A stretch of DNA of 64,000 nucleotides. Source: Candidatus Leucobacter sulfamidivorax. GTDB taxonomy: Bacteria; Actinomycetota; Actinomycetes; Actinomycetales; Microbacteriaceae. Where the stretch lies: the NCBI GenBank assembly GCA_016771945.1, contig QZLF01000001.1, positions 949,447-1,013,446 of the forward strand, given 5' to 3'. Both the position numbers and the translations under genes were made by a program. A model generated the notes under the pieces. It was not told the DNA's origin. It saw only the letters and a list, made by a program, of their open reading frames with translations, and did not search any database. Positions 50,359 through 58,430 of this stretch are shown in pieces (within the stretch, counting starts at the first letter, position 1; each line of letters starts with the position of its first letter).

Positions 50359-51500
50359 GCGCTCGGGCTCGCCGGCGCGTGCACCGGCGCGTGCCCGGTG
50401 ATCGAGAAGCCGGGGTCCCAGAGCGGGGTCGCGCCGTGGACCGCGAGCCGCGAGGCGAGCTCGCCGAGCGCCGGGGCCAGCTTGAAGCCGTGCCCCGACA
50501 GGCCCGCGACGACCACGATGCCGCCGCGCGAGTCGACGATCGGCGTCTTGTCGGCGGTGTAGGAGTCGTGGTGCACGCCGTAGCCCACGGGCTCCGGCCA
50601 GAGGCCGGTCAGCAGGGACTGAACCTCGGCCCCGAACTCGGAGAGCTCGTCCGCGTCGATGCGCCGGTCCATCAGCTCCGGGCGATCCGCCGCGATCGGC
50701 CCCGTCGCGTCCCACGAGATCCCGACGCTGCAGCCGTCGACGGCCGGCGAGCCGAAGACGTGCAGGCCGTCGCGGTCCCGGATGAAGCAGGGCAGCGCGC
50801 CCGGCGCGTACTGCGCGGCGACGCGCGGGGCGAAGCGGGTCGTGACGATCCGGCGCACCTCCGTCAGCCCGGCGAGCTCGGGCACGAGGGACTCCGCCCA
50901 GGAGCCGGCTGTGACGATCACCCGGTCGAAGGTGCGCGTGCCCGAGGCCGATGCGACGCGGATCCCGTCCTCGCCCTGCTCGATGCCCTCGATCGCCTCG
51001 TGCTCGCGCACGGTCGCGCCGTTCCGGACCGCCAGCTCGATCGCGCTCAGCACGCCGAGCCCGGGCCGCAGCGCACCGCCCGACTGATCGAGCACGCCGA
51101 CCTCCCCGTCGACGACGTCGAACTGCGGGTAGCGGGCGCGGAGGGCCGCTGAGTTGTAGCGCCGATGGGGCAGCCGGTACTCCTTGATCGACTCGATGAG
51201 CCGGATGAAGGCCTCGTCCTCCTCCTGCGCGACGGTCAGCACGCCGAAGTCGTCGAACAGGCGTCGCCCGCTCGCCCGCTCGAGCGCCGCCCAGAGCCGT
51301 CTCGAACGGGCGAGCAGCGGAACATACCTGCCGCCCTCGTGGTAGGCGGTGCGGAAGAGCCGGGACCCGCCGCTGTAGCCCCCGTGGGGGTGACCGATGC
51401 CGAACTGCTCGAAGCCCACGGCCGTGACGCCGGGCGCGCTGCTCAGCCTCCACAGGGCCATCGACCCCGTCGATCCGAGACCGACTACCGCCACCTTCAC
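50307..51500 (-). CDS. FAD-dependent oxidoreductase, sarcosine-oxidase-like (SolA type)
   Basis: A 397-residue DAO-family enzyme like monomeric sarcosine oxidase/N-methyltryptophan oxidase. VVGLGSTGSMALWRL binds FAD, GGYSGGSRLFRTAYHEG follows, and SGHGFKLAPALGELA is the C-terminal FAD contact. The cysteine that holds FAD covalently in sarcosine oxidase seems replaced (GVHHDSYT at that place), so binding may be non-covalent. The final 25 residues (PASPSAQRPSSASSTSS and on) are read from the antisense end of ddl and look non-native. Substrate: an N-methyl amino acid or amine, not decided. Confidence 0.82.
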   Translation of the reverse strand: MKVAVVGLGSTGSMALWRLSSAPGVTAVGFEQFGIGHPHGGYSGGSRLFRTAYHEGGRYVPLLARSRRLWAALERASGRRLFDDFGVLTVAQEEDEAFIRLIESIKEYRLPHRRYNSAALRARYPQFDVVDGEVGVLDQSGGALRPGLGVLSAIELAVRNGATVREHEAIEGIEQGEDGIRVASASGTRTFDRVIVTAGSWAESLVPELAGLTEVRRIVTTRFAPRVAAQYAPGALPCFIRDRDGLHVFGSPAVDGCSVGISWDATGPIAADRPELMDRRIDADELSEFGAEVQSLLTGLWPEPVGYGVHHDSYTADKTPIVDSRGGIVVVAGLSGHGFKLAPALGELASRLAVHGATPLWDPGFSITGHAPVHAPASPSAQRPSSASSTSSVMSSV

Positions 51501-51677
51501 TGCGCGCTCCCCGTGATCGTACCGATCGACGACTCGAGGCTATGCCGCGAGTGTTTCGAACGCGTGACCGGACGGGGGCGGGCGCGTTTCACTTCGCGGG
51601 TCAGGCGCTCGGGTCCGGCGTCCGGCCCCGTGCCCGGTCCCCGAGCCCGGCCCCGCGCCCGGTCCCCGCGCCCCGGC

Positions 51678-52165
51678 TCAGTCGATCTGCAGCGTGTCCT
51701 CGAGCGCGACGCACTGCCGCTCCTGTGGCAGCAGCTTCGCCACGGGGCCGAGGGCGATGACGGCCTCGGTGCCGCTCACCAACTCGCTGTCGACCACGAC
51801 CTCCAGGCCCGGGCTGCGCCCGTAGGCCTCGAAGCGGTAGAGCGGCGCCCTGCTGCGGTCGATGATCCAGTCGACCCCGTTCACGCTCACGCACTCGTCC
51901 GTGGTGGGTCCGCTCGGTTCGATGCCGCAGTAGAGCAGCACGGCCGCGGGATCCCCCCAGGCGCCGGTCGACTGGGCGTTCGTGGTGCGGCGCTCGAGCC
52001 CGGCCACCGTGTCGGGCAGCCGCACGATCACGTCGGCGCAGGCCGGGTCGTTCGCGTCGGGGGCGGGGTCCATCGGATAGACCGCGGCGCAGGCGGCGAG
52101 CCGCCGGTCGCCGCGATCACGAGCGCGATCCCGACGAAGCGGGGAAGGCGGGCGCGGTGCGGCAT
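51678..52165 (-). pseudogene. DUF3515 lipoprotein gene, frameshifted in the signal peptide
   Basis: The body (from ATG 52073) is a DUF3515 protein: NDPACADVIVRLPDTVAGLE, RRTTNAQSTGAWGDPAAVLL, and CVSVNGVDWIID. Upstream in that frame stands LAACAAVYP, a lipobox with no start. The signal-peptide start, MPHRARLPRFVGIALVIAAT, begins at 52165 in another frame. Adding one G near 52102-52108 joins them as ALVIAATGG and LAAC, a perfect lipoprotein signal. So a single base is missing. Unless it is a sequencing error, the product lacks its export signal. DUF3515 normally sits between ddl and thiL in this family, as here. Confidence 0.75.
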
Positions 52166-52237
52166 GCCATCAAGCCTAGCCGTGTCGAACACGGCCGCCC
52201 TGGACGCAGCCGTGCCCCGAGCCGCTAACTTGGAAGC

Positions 52238-53290
52238 ATGCGGAATCCTGCGGACGCCCCGAGCCTCTCGAGCGTCTCGGACGAATCGAGCGTCGGCGAG
52301 CTCGGCGAGAGCGGGGTGCTGCGGCGGATCCTGGCGCTCCTCGGGCCGGCCGACCGCACGGTCCTGGGCCCGGGCGACGACTGCGCGGTGCTCGGCTTCG
52401 CGGGGGACGGCGTGGTCACGACCGACACGATGATCGAGGGCCCGGACTTCCGCCTCGCCTGGCACAGCGGCTTCGAGCTCGGGTGGAAGCTCGCGGCGAC
52501 GAACCTCTCGGACGTGGCGGCGATGGGGGCGAGGCCGACCGCCCTGACCGTGGCGTTCGCCTGCCCCGCCGAGCCGCCCGTCGCCGCGATCGAGGAGATC
52601 GCGCGCGGCCTCGATGCGGCCTGCCGGGAGCTCGCCCCGGGCTGCGGGGTGGTCGGCGGCGACCTCGGACGCGGGCCCGTGCTGCTCGCCTCCGTGACCG
52701 CGCTCGGCGAGCTCGAGGGCCGCGCCCCGGTGCTGCGCTCGGGGGCGCGTCCGGGCGACGTCTTCGCCTACGCCGGGCAGCTCGGCCTCGCCGGGATCGG
52801 GCTCACGCTGCTCTTCGCCGAGGCCGCGGACGCCGACGGCACCGCGCACGACCGCACGCTCGCCGGGCTCCGCCGCCGGCACCCGGCCGCGATCGGCGCC
52901 CAGCTCGCCCCGAGCCCGCCGATCCGCCTCGGCGTCTCCGCCGCGCTCGCGGGAGCGACCGCCATGCTCGACGTCTCGGACGGGCTGTCGCTCGACGCGG
53001 CCCGCATCGCCCGCGCGAGCGGGGTGCGCATCGAGCTCGATCCCGGGCTGCTCGCCGCCGGCTTCGGCGAACAGGGCGGCGAGTCGGTGCCGCTCGAGGC
53101 GATGCTGCACGGGGGAGAGGATCACGGCCTGCTCGCGGCGTTCCCGGCCGATGCCGCGCTGCCCGAGGGCTTCGAGCCCATCGGCGAGGTGCGCGGATGC
53201 GATCCCGGCGATCCGCCGCTCACTCTCGGCGGCGATCCGCTCGAGCCCCGCGGCTGGGACCCGTTCACGGTGCGCCTTCCGGGCGGGTGA
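52238..53290 (+). CDS. thiL: Thiamine-phosphate kinase
   Basis: Phosphorylates thiamine monophosphate to the active diphosphate. The 350-residue protein of the PurM/AIR-synthase-like fold has LGPGDDCAVLG and MIEGPDFRLAWHSG, LGWKLAATNLSDVAAMGARP, and MLDVSDGLSLDAARIARASG with the metal-binding Asp pair. A 20-residue N-terminal Ser-rich extension precedes GELGESGVLRRI. TAACTT six bases before GGAAGC and the ATG suggests a leaderless start. Confidence 0.93.
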   Translation: MRNPADAPSLSSVSDESSVGELGESGVLRRILALLGPADRTVLGPGDDCAVLGFAGDGVVTTDTMIEGPDFRLAWHSGFELGWKLAATNLSDVAAMGARPTALTVAFACPAEPPVAAIEEIARGLDAACRELAPGCGVVGGDLGRGPVLLASVTALGELEGRAPVLRSGARPGDVFAYAGQLGLAGIGLTLLFAEAADADGTAHDRTLAGLRRRHPAAIGAQLAPSPPIRLGVSAALAGATAMLDVSDGLSLDAARIARASGVRIELDPGLLAAGFGEQGGESVPLEAMLHGGEDHGLLAAFPADAALPEGFEPIGEVRGCDPGDPPLTLGGDPLEPRGWDPFTVRLPGG

Positions 53291-53313
53291 CGGATCGCGG
53301 TGCTCCCGCCCGG

Positions 53314-53343
53314 CGACGCTCAGGACGGCGATGCTCAGGACGG
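53314..53343. repeat. 15-base tandem repeat over the stop of the PucR gene
   Basis: CGACGCTCAGGACGG (53314-53328) and CGATGCTCAGGACGG (53329-53343) differ at one base. The second copy holds the TGA and last codons of the minus-strand PucR gene, giving a spare downstream stop. Confidence 0.6.
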
Positions 53344-54540
53344 CGGCGCGAGCCGCAGCGCGGCCCACAGCTCCGCGCGGGCGTCCGGGTCGTCGAGGTC
53401 GCGCTGCAGCAGCTCGGCCGCGGTCTGCACGCGGCCCCGCAGGGTGTGCCGGTGCACGCCGAGCTCCGCCGCGGTCGGGCTGATCTGGCCGTTGTGGCGC
53501 AGCCAGGCCGTGAGGCTCGCCTCGAGCCGGTCCCCGTGACGCTCGTCGTGACGGCGGAGCGGCGCGAGCAGCCCCTGCGCCCGCCGCGCCGCCTCCGGAC
53601 TGCCCTGCAGCAGCTGCAGCACCCCCGCGTGCATGGCCGGGCGGTAGTCGAGCGGCGCGGGCGGATCCTGCCGCCTGGCGAGCTCGGCGGCGCGCGCCGC
53701 CTGCTCCACGAGCTCGGGCAGCTCGTCCATCGTGCCGCGCTCCGACACGCCCGCGGGCATGCGATGCCGGGCGAGCACCCGGCGCAGCGCGGTGACGAGT
53801 CCGGCCTCGGCGAGCACCGTCGTGGTGCCCGCCGTGGAGGCCGAGAGCACCCCGGCCTGCTCGGCGATGAGCGGCGCCAGCTCGCCGGCGAGGGGGGCGG
53901 GGGGCGGATCGGCGAAGCTGAGCACCGCGATCGTCCCCCGGGGCAGCGGCGGCAGCAGCGCCTGGGCGACCTGCTCGGCGAGCTCGCGCCGCCCGCCCAG
54001 CAGCAGCTGCAGCACCGCGACCCGCAGCGCGGCCTCGGCGCTCGCGAGTCGTTCGCGGCGGACGTAGAGGCCCGGCGGCGCGCTCTGCTCGCGCCCCCAG
54101 TCCTCGGCGCTGCGCGTGTCGAGCAGGCGAGCCGCCGTGCGCACCACGGCGAGGAAGGGCGTGTCGTAGGGCACGCGGAAGAGCGGCAGCCGATGGCGGT
54201 CGCAGGCCTCGATGAGCGGGGGAGGGATGCGCTCCCACTGCAGCCCGACGCCCACGCCGAGCGCGGTCGTGCCGGCCTGCACGAGACGGCGGACGTAGGC
54301 GTCGACCGCCTCGGTGGCGGGGACGTCGCCGAACTGCGCGCCCGTGGTCAGCAGCACCGTGCGCGGGGTGAGGAAGGGCGCGGGATCGAGGAGGTCGCTC
54401 GAGTGCACCCACTGCACGGGGCGGGTGCCGGTGTCGCGCTCGACGCCGGCGATCAGCACGAGCCCGAGCAGGTAGTCGTGCAGCAGCGCATCGAGCTCGA
54501 TGACCGGCGCGGGTGCCACTCTGGTGAAAGTTGTTTCCAT
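53335..54540 (-). CDS. PucR family transcriptional regulator
   Basis: A 401-residue regulator with a PucR N-terminal domain (ELDALLHDYLLGLVLIAGVE, then TVLLTTGAQFGD and AGTTALGVGVGLQW) and a C-terminal PucR helix-turn-helix (GQISPTAAELGVHRHTLRGR and VQTAAELL). PucR-type activators in actinobacteria control nitrogen and amine catabolism. It is divergent from gabT with 110 bases between, so it most likely senses GABA or a related metabolite and controls gabT-gabD. CATAAT eight bases before its ATG points to a leaderless transcript. Confidence 0.86.
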   Translation of the reverse strand: METTFTRVAPAPVIELDALLHDYLLGLVLIAGVERDTGTRPVQWVHSSDLLDPAPFLTPRTVLLTTGAQFGDVPATEAVDAYVRRLVQAGTTALGVGVGLQWERIPPPLIEACDRHRLPLFRVPYDTPFLAVVRTAARLLDTRSAEDWGREQSAPPGLYVRRERLASAEAALRVAVLQLLLGGRRELAEQVAQALLPPLPRGTIAVLSFADPPPAPLAGELAPLIAEQAGVLSASTAGTTTVLAEAGLVTALRRVLARHRMPAGVSERGTMDELPELVEQAARAAELARRQDPPAPLDYRPAMHAGVLQLLQGSPEAARRAQGLLAPLRRHDERHGDRLEASLTAWLRHNGQISPTAAELGVHRHTLRGRVQTAAELLQRDLDDPDARAELWAALRLAPPS

Positions 54541-54562
54541 TATTCGCCATTATGGCACCATT
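54537..54562. promoter_or_regulatory. Phased CCATT repeats between pucR and gabT
   Basis: CCATTAT at 54537 and 54547 and CCATT at 54558 are spaced 10 and 11 bases, one helical turn apart, in an AT-rich patch. This is a good candidate operator for the adjacent PucR protein; it overlaps the regulator's own start and -10, so it would also autoregulate. TAGGCT at 54582-54587 may be the gabT -10. Confidence 0.4.
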
Positions 54563-54650
54563 CGGGCGGAGTGGCGAGGCTTAGGCTGGTGGGCGGATCA
54601 CGCGGATCGCCGCTCGGCCTCCGCCCCCGCTTTCCGGTAAGGAGCAGTCA

Positions 54651-55994
54651 ATGACCGACACCATCCTCGGCGGCCCCTCGCTGCCTCAGCAGCGCAACGT
54701 CGTCACCGCCATCCCCGGCCCGAAGTCGCAGGCGCTCATGGCGCGGAAGAGCGCGGCCGTGGCCTCGGGCGTCGGCGTGACCCTGCCGGTCGCCGTGGAG
54801 GCCGCGGGCGGCGGCGTGCTCCTCGACGTCGACGGCAACTCGCTCATCGACCTCGGCTCGGGCATCGCAGTGACCGGCGTCGGCAACTCCGCGCCGCGCG
54901 TCGTGGAGGCCGTCAAGCAGCAGGTCGAGCGCTTCACCCACACCTGCTTCACCGTCTCGCCCTACGAGGGCTACATCGCCGTCGCGGAGAAGCTCAACGA
55001 GCTCGTCCCCGGCGACTTCGAGAAGCGCTCGGCGCTCTTCAACTCGGGCGCCGAGGCCGTCGAGAACGCGATCAAGATCGCGCGCCACTACACCGGCAAG
55101 AACGCCGTCGTCGTGTTCGACCACGCCTACCACGGCCGCACCAACCTCACCATGGCGATGACCGCCAAGAACATCCCCTACAAGGACGGCTTCGGCCCCT
55201 TCGCCCCCGAGATCTACCGCGTGCCGGGCTCCTACCCCTACCGCGACGGCCTGAGCGGCGCCGAGGCGGCCGAGCGGGCTCTCAGCCAGATCGAGAAGCA
55301 GGTCGGCCAGCGCAACCTCGCGGCGATCATCATCGAGCCGATCCAGGGCGAGGGCGGCTTCATCGACCCGGCCCCGGGCTTCCTCCCGGCGATCCAGCGC
55401 TGGGCGAACGAGAACGGCGTCGTGTTCATCCTCGACGAGGTGCAGACGGGCTTCGTGCGCACGGGCGACATGTTCGCCGCCGAGCACGAGGGCGTCGTGG
55501 CCGACCTCGTCACCACGGCGAAGGGCATCGCCGGCGGCCTGCCGCTCTCGGCCGTGACCGGCCGCGCCGAGATCATGGACTCCGCGCACTCGGGCGGCCT
55601 CGGCGGCACCTACACGGGCAACCCGATCGCCTGCGCCGCGGCGCTCGCCACGATCGAGACCTACGAGGCCGAGAACCTCGGCGAGCGCGCCCGTCAGATC
55701 GGCGCGATCATCCGCGACTTCTTCACGGAGCTGCAGGCGAGCGACGATCGCATCGGCGACGTGCGCGGCCGCGGCGGCATGTCGGCCATCGAGCTCGTCG
55801 AGTCCGGATCGAAGACCCCCAACTCGGCGCTCACCGGCGCGATCGCCAAGTACGCGGGCGACCACGGCGTGCTCGTGCTCACCTGCGGCACCTACGGCAA
55901 CGTGATCCGCTTCCTGCCCCCGCTCTCCATCGGCGACGAGCTGCTGCGCGAGGGCCTGCAGGTGGTCGCCGACGCGATTGCGCAGAACGCGTAG
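54651..55994 (+). CDS. gabT: 4-aminobutyrate--2-oxoglutarate transaminase
   Basis: Converts GABA and 2-oxoglutarate to succinic semialdehyde and glutamate. The 447-residue class III aminotransferase has NSGAEAVENAIKIARHYTG, the HAYHGRTNLTMAMT loop, the PLP aspartate in FILDEVQTGF, and the PLP lysine in VTTAKGIAGGLPLSAVTGR. Codons are strongly biased, suggesting high expression. AAGGAGC upstream. gabD follows after 83 bases; the pair makes the GABA shunt. Confidence 0.94.
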   Translation: MTDTILGGPSLPQQRNVVTAIPGPKSQALMARKSAAVASGVGVTLPVAVEAAGGGVLLDVDGNSLIDLGSGIAVTGVGNSAPRVVEAVKQQVERFTHTCFTVSPYEGYIAVAEKLNELVPGDFEKRSALFNSGAEAVENAIKIARHYTGKNAVVVFDHAYHGRTNLTMAMTAKNIPYKDGFGPFAPEIYRVPGSYPYRDGLSGAEAAERALSQIEKQVGQRNLAAIIIEPIQGEGGFIDPAPGFLPAIQRWANENGVVFILDEVQTGFVRTGDMFAAEHEGVVADLVTTAKGIAGGLPLSAVTGRAEIMDSAHSGGLGGTYTGNPIACAAALATIETYEAENLGERARQIGAIIRDFFTELQASDDRIGDVRGRGGMSAIELVESGSKTPNSALTGAIAKYAGDHGVLVLTCGTYGNVIRFLPPLSIGDELLREGLQVVADAIAQNA

Positions 55995-56077
55995 AGTCGG
56001 ACGCGATGCGTCTGACCGCGTTCTGCGCCGGCGCCACAGCACCAGACTGACCACCACACCCTAGGAGGAAAAGCCGT

Positions 56078-57544
56078 ATGGCACTCAAGCCCCACGAGCA
56101 GGAACTGCTCGACAGCGTTCAGGCCGGCCTCTTCATCGGCGGCACCTGGCAGCCCTCGGCGACGGGCGCGACCTTCGACGTGCAGGATCCGGCGACCGCC
56201 GAGACGGTGAAGAGCATCGCGGACGCCACCGTGGAGGACGCGGTGCGCGCGCTCGACGCGGCCGTGGCCGCGCAGGACGCCTGGGCGGCGACCGCGACGC
56301 GCGAGCGCTCCAACATCCTGCGCCGCGCCTTCGACCTGCTCATCGAGCGGAAGGAGCAGTTCGCGCTGCTCATGGCCATCGAGATGGGCAAGCCGATCGC
56401 CGAGGCGCGCGGCGAGGTCGTCTACGGGGCCGAGTTCCTGCGCTGGTTCTCGGAGGAGGCCGTGCGCGTGCGCGGCGACTACCGCCAGAACCCCGAGGGC
56501 ACCGGCAACATCGTGGTCACCCACCTGCCGGTGGGGCCGACCTACCTCATCACGCCGTGGAACTTCCCGCTCGCGATGGCGACCCGCAAGATCGCCCCGG
56601 CGCTCGCCGCCGGCTGCACGGTCGTCATCAAGCCGGCCGCGCTCACCCCGCTCACCACGATCTTCTTCGCGCAGCTGCTCGAGGACGCGGGCGTGCCCGC
56701 GGGCGTCGTGAACGTGGTGCCGACCTCGAAGTCGAGCGCCCAGTCGAGCGCGCTGCTGAGCGACACCCGGCTGCGCAAGCTGAGCTTCACCGGCTCGACC
56801 CCGGTGGGCGTCGCCCTCATGGAGCTCGCGGCGAAGAACGTGCTGCGGACCTCGATGGAGCTCGGCGGCAACGCGCCGTTCATCGTCTTCGAGGACGCGG
56901 ATCTCGATCGCGCCGTCGACGGGGCGCTGCTCGCGAAGTTCCGCAACATCGGCCAGGCCTGCACCGCGGCGAACCGCATGATCGTGCACGAGTCGGTCGC
57001 CGAGGAGTTCGCCCGCCGTGTGGGCGAGCGGGTCGCGGCGATGACGGTCGGCCGCGGCGCCGAGGAGGGCAACGACATCGGCGCCCTCGTCGACGACAAG
57101 GCCGTGGTCAACACCGCGCGCCTCGTGCAGGACGCGATCGACACCGGTGCGAACATCGTGGCGGGCGGTCAGGCGCTCGGCGGCGTCGGCAACTTCTTCC
57201 AGCCGACCGTGATCGACAACCTGAGCCCGCAGTCGGCGATCATGCGCGAGGAGATCTTCGGACCGGTGCTCGGGATCATCCGCTTCAAGACCGAGGACGA
57301 GGCGGTCGAGATCGCCAACAACACCGAGTACGGTCTCATGAGCTACGTGTTCACCGAGAACATCCACCGCGGCCACCGCATGATCGAGAAGCTCGAGACG
57401 GGCATGATGGCGCTGAACTCGGGCCTCGCCTCGAACGCCGCAGCGCCGTTCGGCGGCGTCAAGCAGTCGGGCCTGGGCCGCGAGGGCGGCTTCGAGGGCA
57501 TCGAGGAGTTCCTCGCCACGAAGTACACCTTCCTGCCCCGCTGA
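56078..57544 (+). CDS. gabD: NAD-dependent succinate-semialdehyde dehydrogenase
   Basis: Oxidises succinic semialdehyde to succinate. The 488-residue aldehyde dehydrogenase has VGPTYLITPWNFPLAMATRK, FTGSTPVG, the general-base glutamate in MELGGNAPFIVFEDAD, and the catalytic cysteine in NIGQACTAANRM. ATG 56078 follows TAGGAGGA. The short spacer from gabT, with no terminator, supports one transcript. Two strong hairpins follow its stop. Confidence 0.92.
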   Translation: MALKPHEQELLDSVQAGLFIGGTWQPSATGATFDVQDPATAETVKSIADATVEDAVRALDAAVAAQDAWAATATRERSNILRRAFDLLIERKEQFALLMAIEMGKPIAEARGEVVYGAEFLRWFSEEAVRVRGDYRQNPEGTGNIVVTHLPVGPTYLITPWNFPLAMATRKIAPALAAGCTVVIKPAALTPLTTIFFAQLLEDAGVPAGVVNVVPTSKSSAQSSALLSDTRLRKLSFTGSTPVGVALMELAAKNVLRTSMELGGNAPFIVFEDADLDRAVDGALLAKFRNIGQACTAANRMIVHESVAEEFARRVGERVAAMTVGRGAEEGNDIGALVDDKAVVNTARLVQDAIDTGANIVAGGQALGGVGNFFQPTVIDNLSPQSAIMREEIFGPVLGIIRFKTEDEAVEIANNTEYGLMSYVFTENIHRGHRMIEKLETGMMALNSGLASNAAAPFGGVKQSGLGREGGFEGIEEFLATKYTFLPR

Positions 57545-57564
57545 TCGGGATCGCGAGGGTTCGC

Positions 57565-57643
57565 CGCGAGGGCGCCGGGCCGCAGGGTCCGGCGCCCTCG
57601 CGCGTCCGTCCCGGTCTCGGGATCGGATCCGGAGACCGGGACG
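57565..57643. terminator. Double bidirectional terminator
   Basis: Two perfect stems lie between the converging gabD and gntR genes: CGCGAGGGCGCCGG (57565-57578) with CCGGCGCCCTCGCG (57589-57602), and CGTCCCGGTCTC (57607-57618) with GAGACCGGGACG (57632-57643). Neither has a T run, which is usual in high-GC actinobacteria. Confidence 0.65.
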
Positions 57644-57652
57644 CGCCCGGGC

Positions 57653-58402
57653 TCATTCCGCCGCGCTGCGCTCGCTCTCCTCGCGGAGGATCTGCTCGAA
57701 CTCGCCCCGCGTGACGGCCAGGTGCGCCCGCATCTCGGCCGCCGCGCGCTCGCCGTCGCCGTTGCGCACAGCCTCGAGAATGCGCTCGTGGGAGTTCACG
57801 CTGGAATCGCGGAGGAAGGCGAAGCCGAGCACGTCGATCGAGTGGAACATCTTGAACCGCGCCTCCTCGACCGCCCGATAGATCTCCTGGTTGCCGCAGG
57901 CGCGCGCGAGGGCGAGATGGAACTCGGTATCGGAGTGCCGGCAGACGCTCAGATCCTCCGCCTGCATGAGCTCGTTCTGCGCTGCGCGCATCGCGGCCAG
58001 GTCCTCGTCGCTGCGCCGCTCGGCCGCGAGGCTCGCCGCCGCCGACTCGACGACGCCGCGGAACTCGATCAGCATCATCACCTCATCGGTGTGGGCGGTG
58101 ATCTGATCGAGCAGCACCCGGCGGTCGAGCAGCTTCTCCTGCACGATCGCGCCGCCCCGCGCTCCCCGCTGGACCACGATCTGCCCGCTTCCCTCGAGCA
58201 CCCGCAGCGCCTGGCGCAGCGTCTCGCGCGCGACGCCGAGCCGCTCGGAGAGCTTGCGCTCGGACGGCAGACGGTCTCCCGGGCGCAATCGGCCGAGCAC
58301 CATCTCGCGCCGGAGGTGGTCGACGACGTCCAGGTACCCGCCGAAGGACTTCCGCTCCGCCGGCCAGGCCCCCTCGGCCGGAGTCTCGGGCTGACCGCTC
58401 AT
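57653..58402 (-). CDS. GntR/FadR family transcriptional regulator
   Basis: A 249-residue FadR-type repressor. The N-terminal winged helix (DRLPSERKLSERLGVARETL, then ALRVLEGSGQIVVQRGARGG) precedes an all-helical FCD ligand domain from about residue 95 (VESAAASLAAERRSDEDLAA, EFHLALARACGN with its metal-site histidine). It is the last gene of the amine-catabolism operon, 28 bases after the dehydrogenase gene, so it probably represses that operon and itself in response to an intermediate. Confidence 0.86.
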   Translation of the reverse strand: MSGQPETPAEGAWPAERKSFGGYLDVVDHLRREMVLGRLRPGDRLPSERKLSERLGVARETLRQALRVLEGSGQIVVQRGARGGAIVQEKLLDRRVLLDQITAHTDEVMMLIEFRGVVESAAASLAAERRSDEDLAAMRAAQNELMQAEDLSVCRHSDTEFHLALARACGNQEIYRAVEEARFKMFHSIDVLGFAFLRDSSVNSHERILEAVRNGDGERAAAEMRAHLAVTRGEFEQILREESERSAAE

Positions 58403-58430
58403 CTGCTCTCCTTCGACTGATTGCAGCTGG

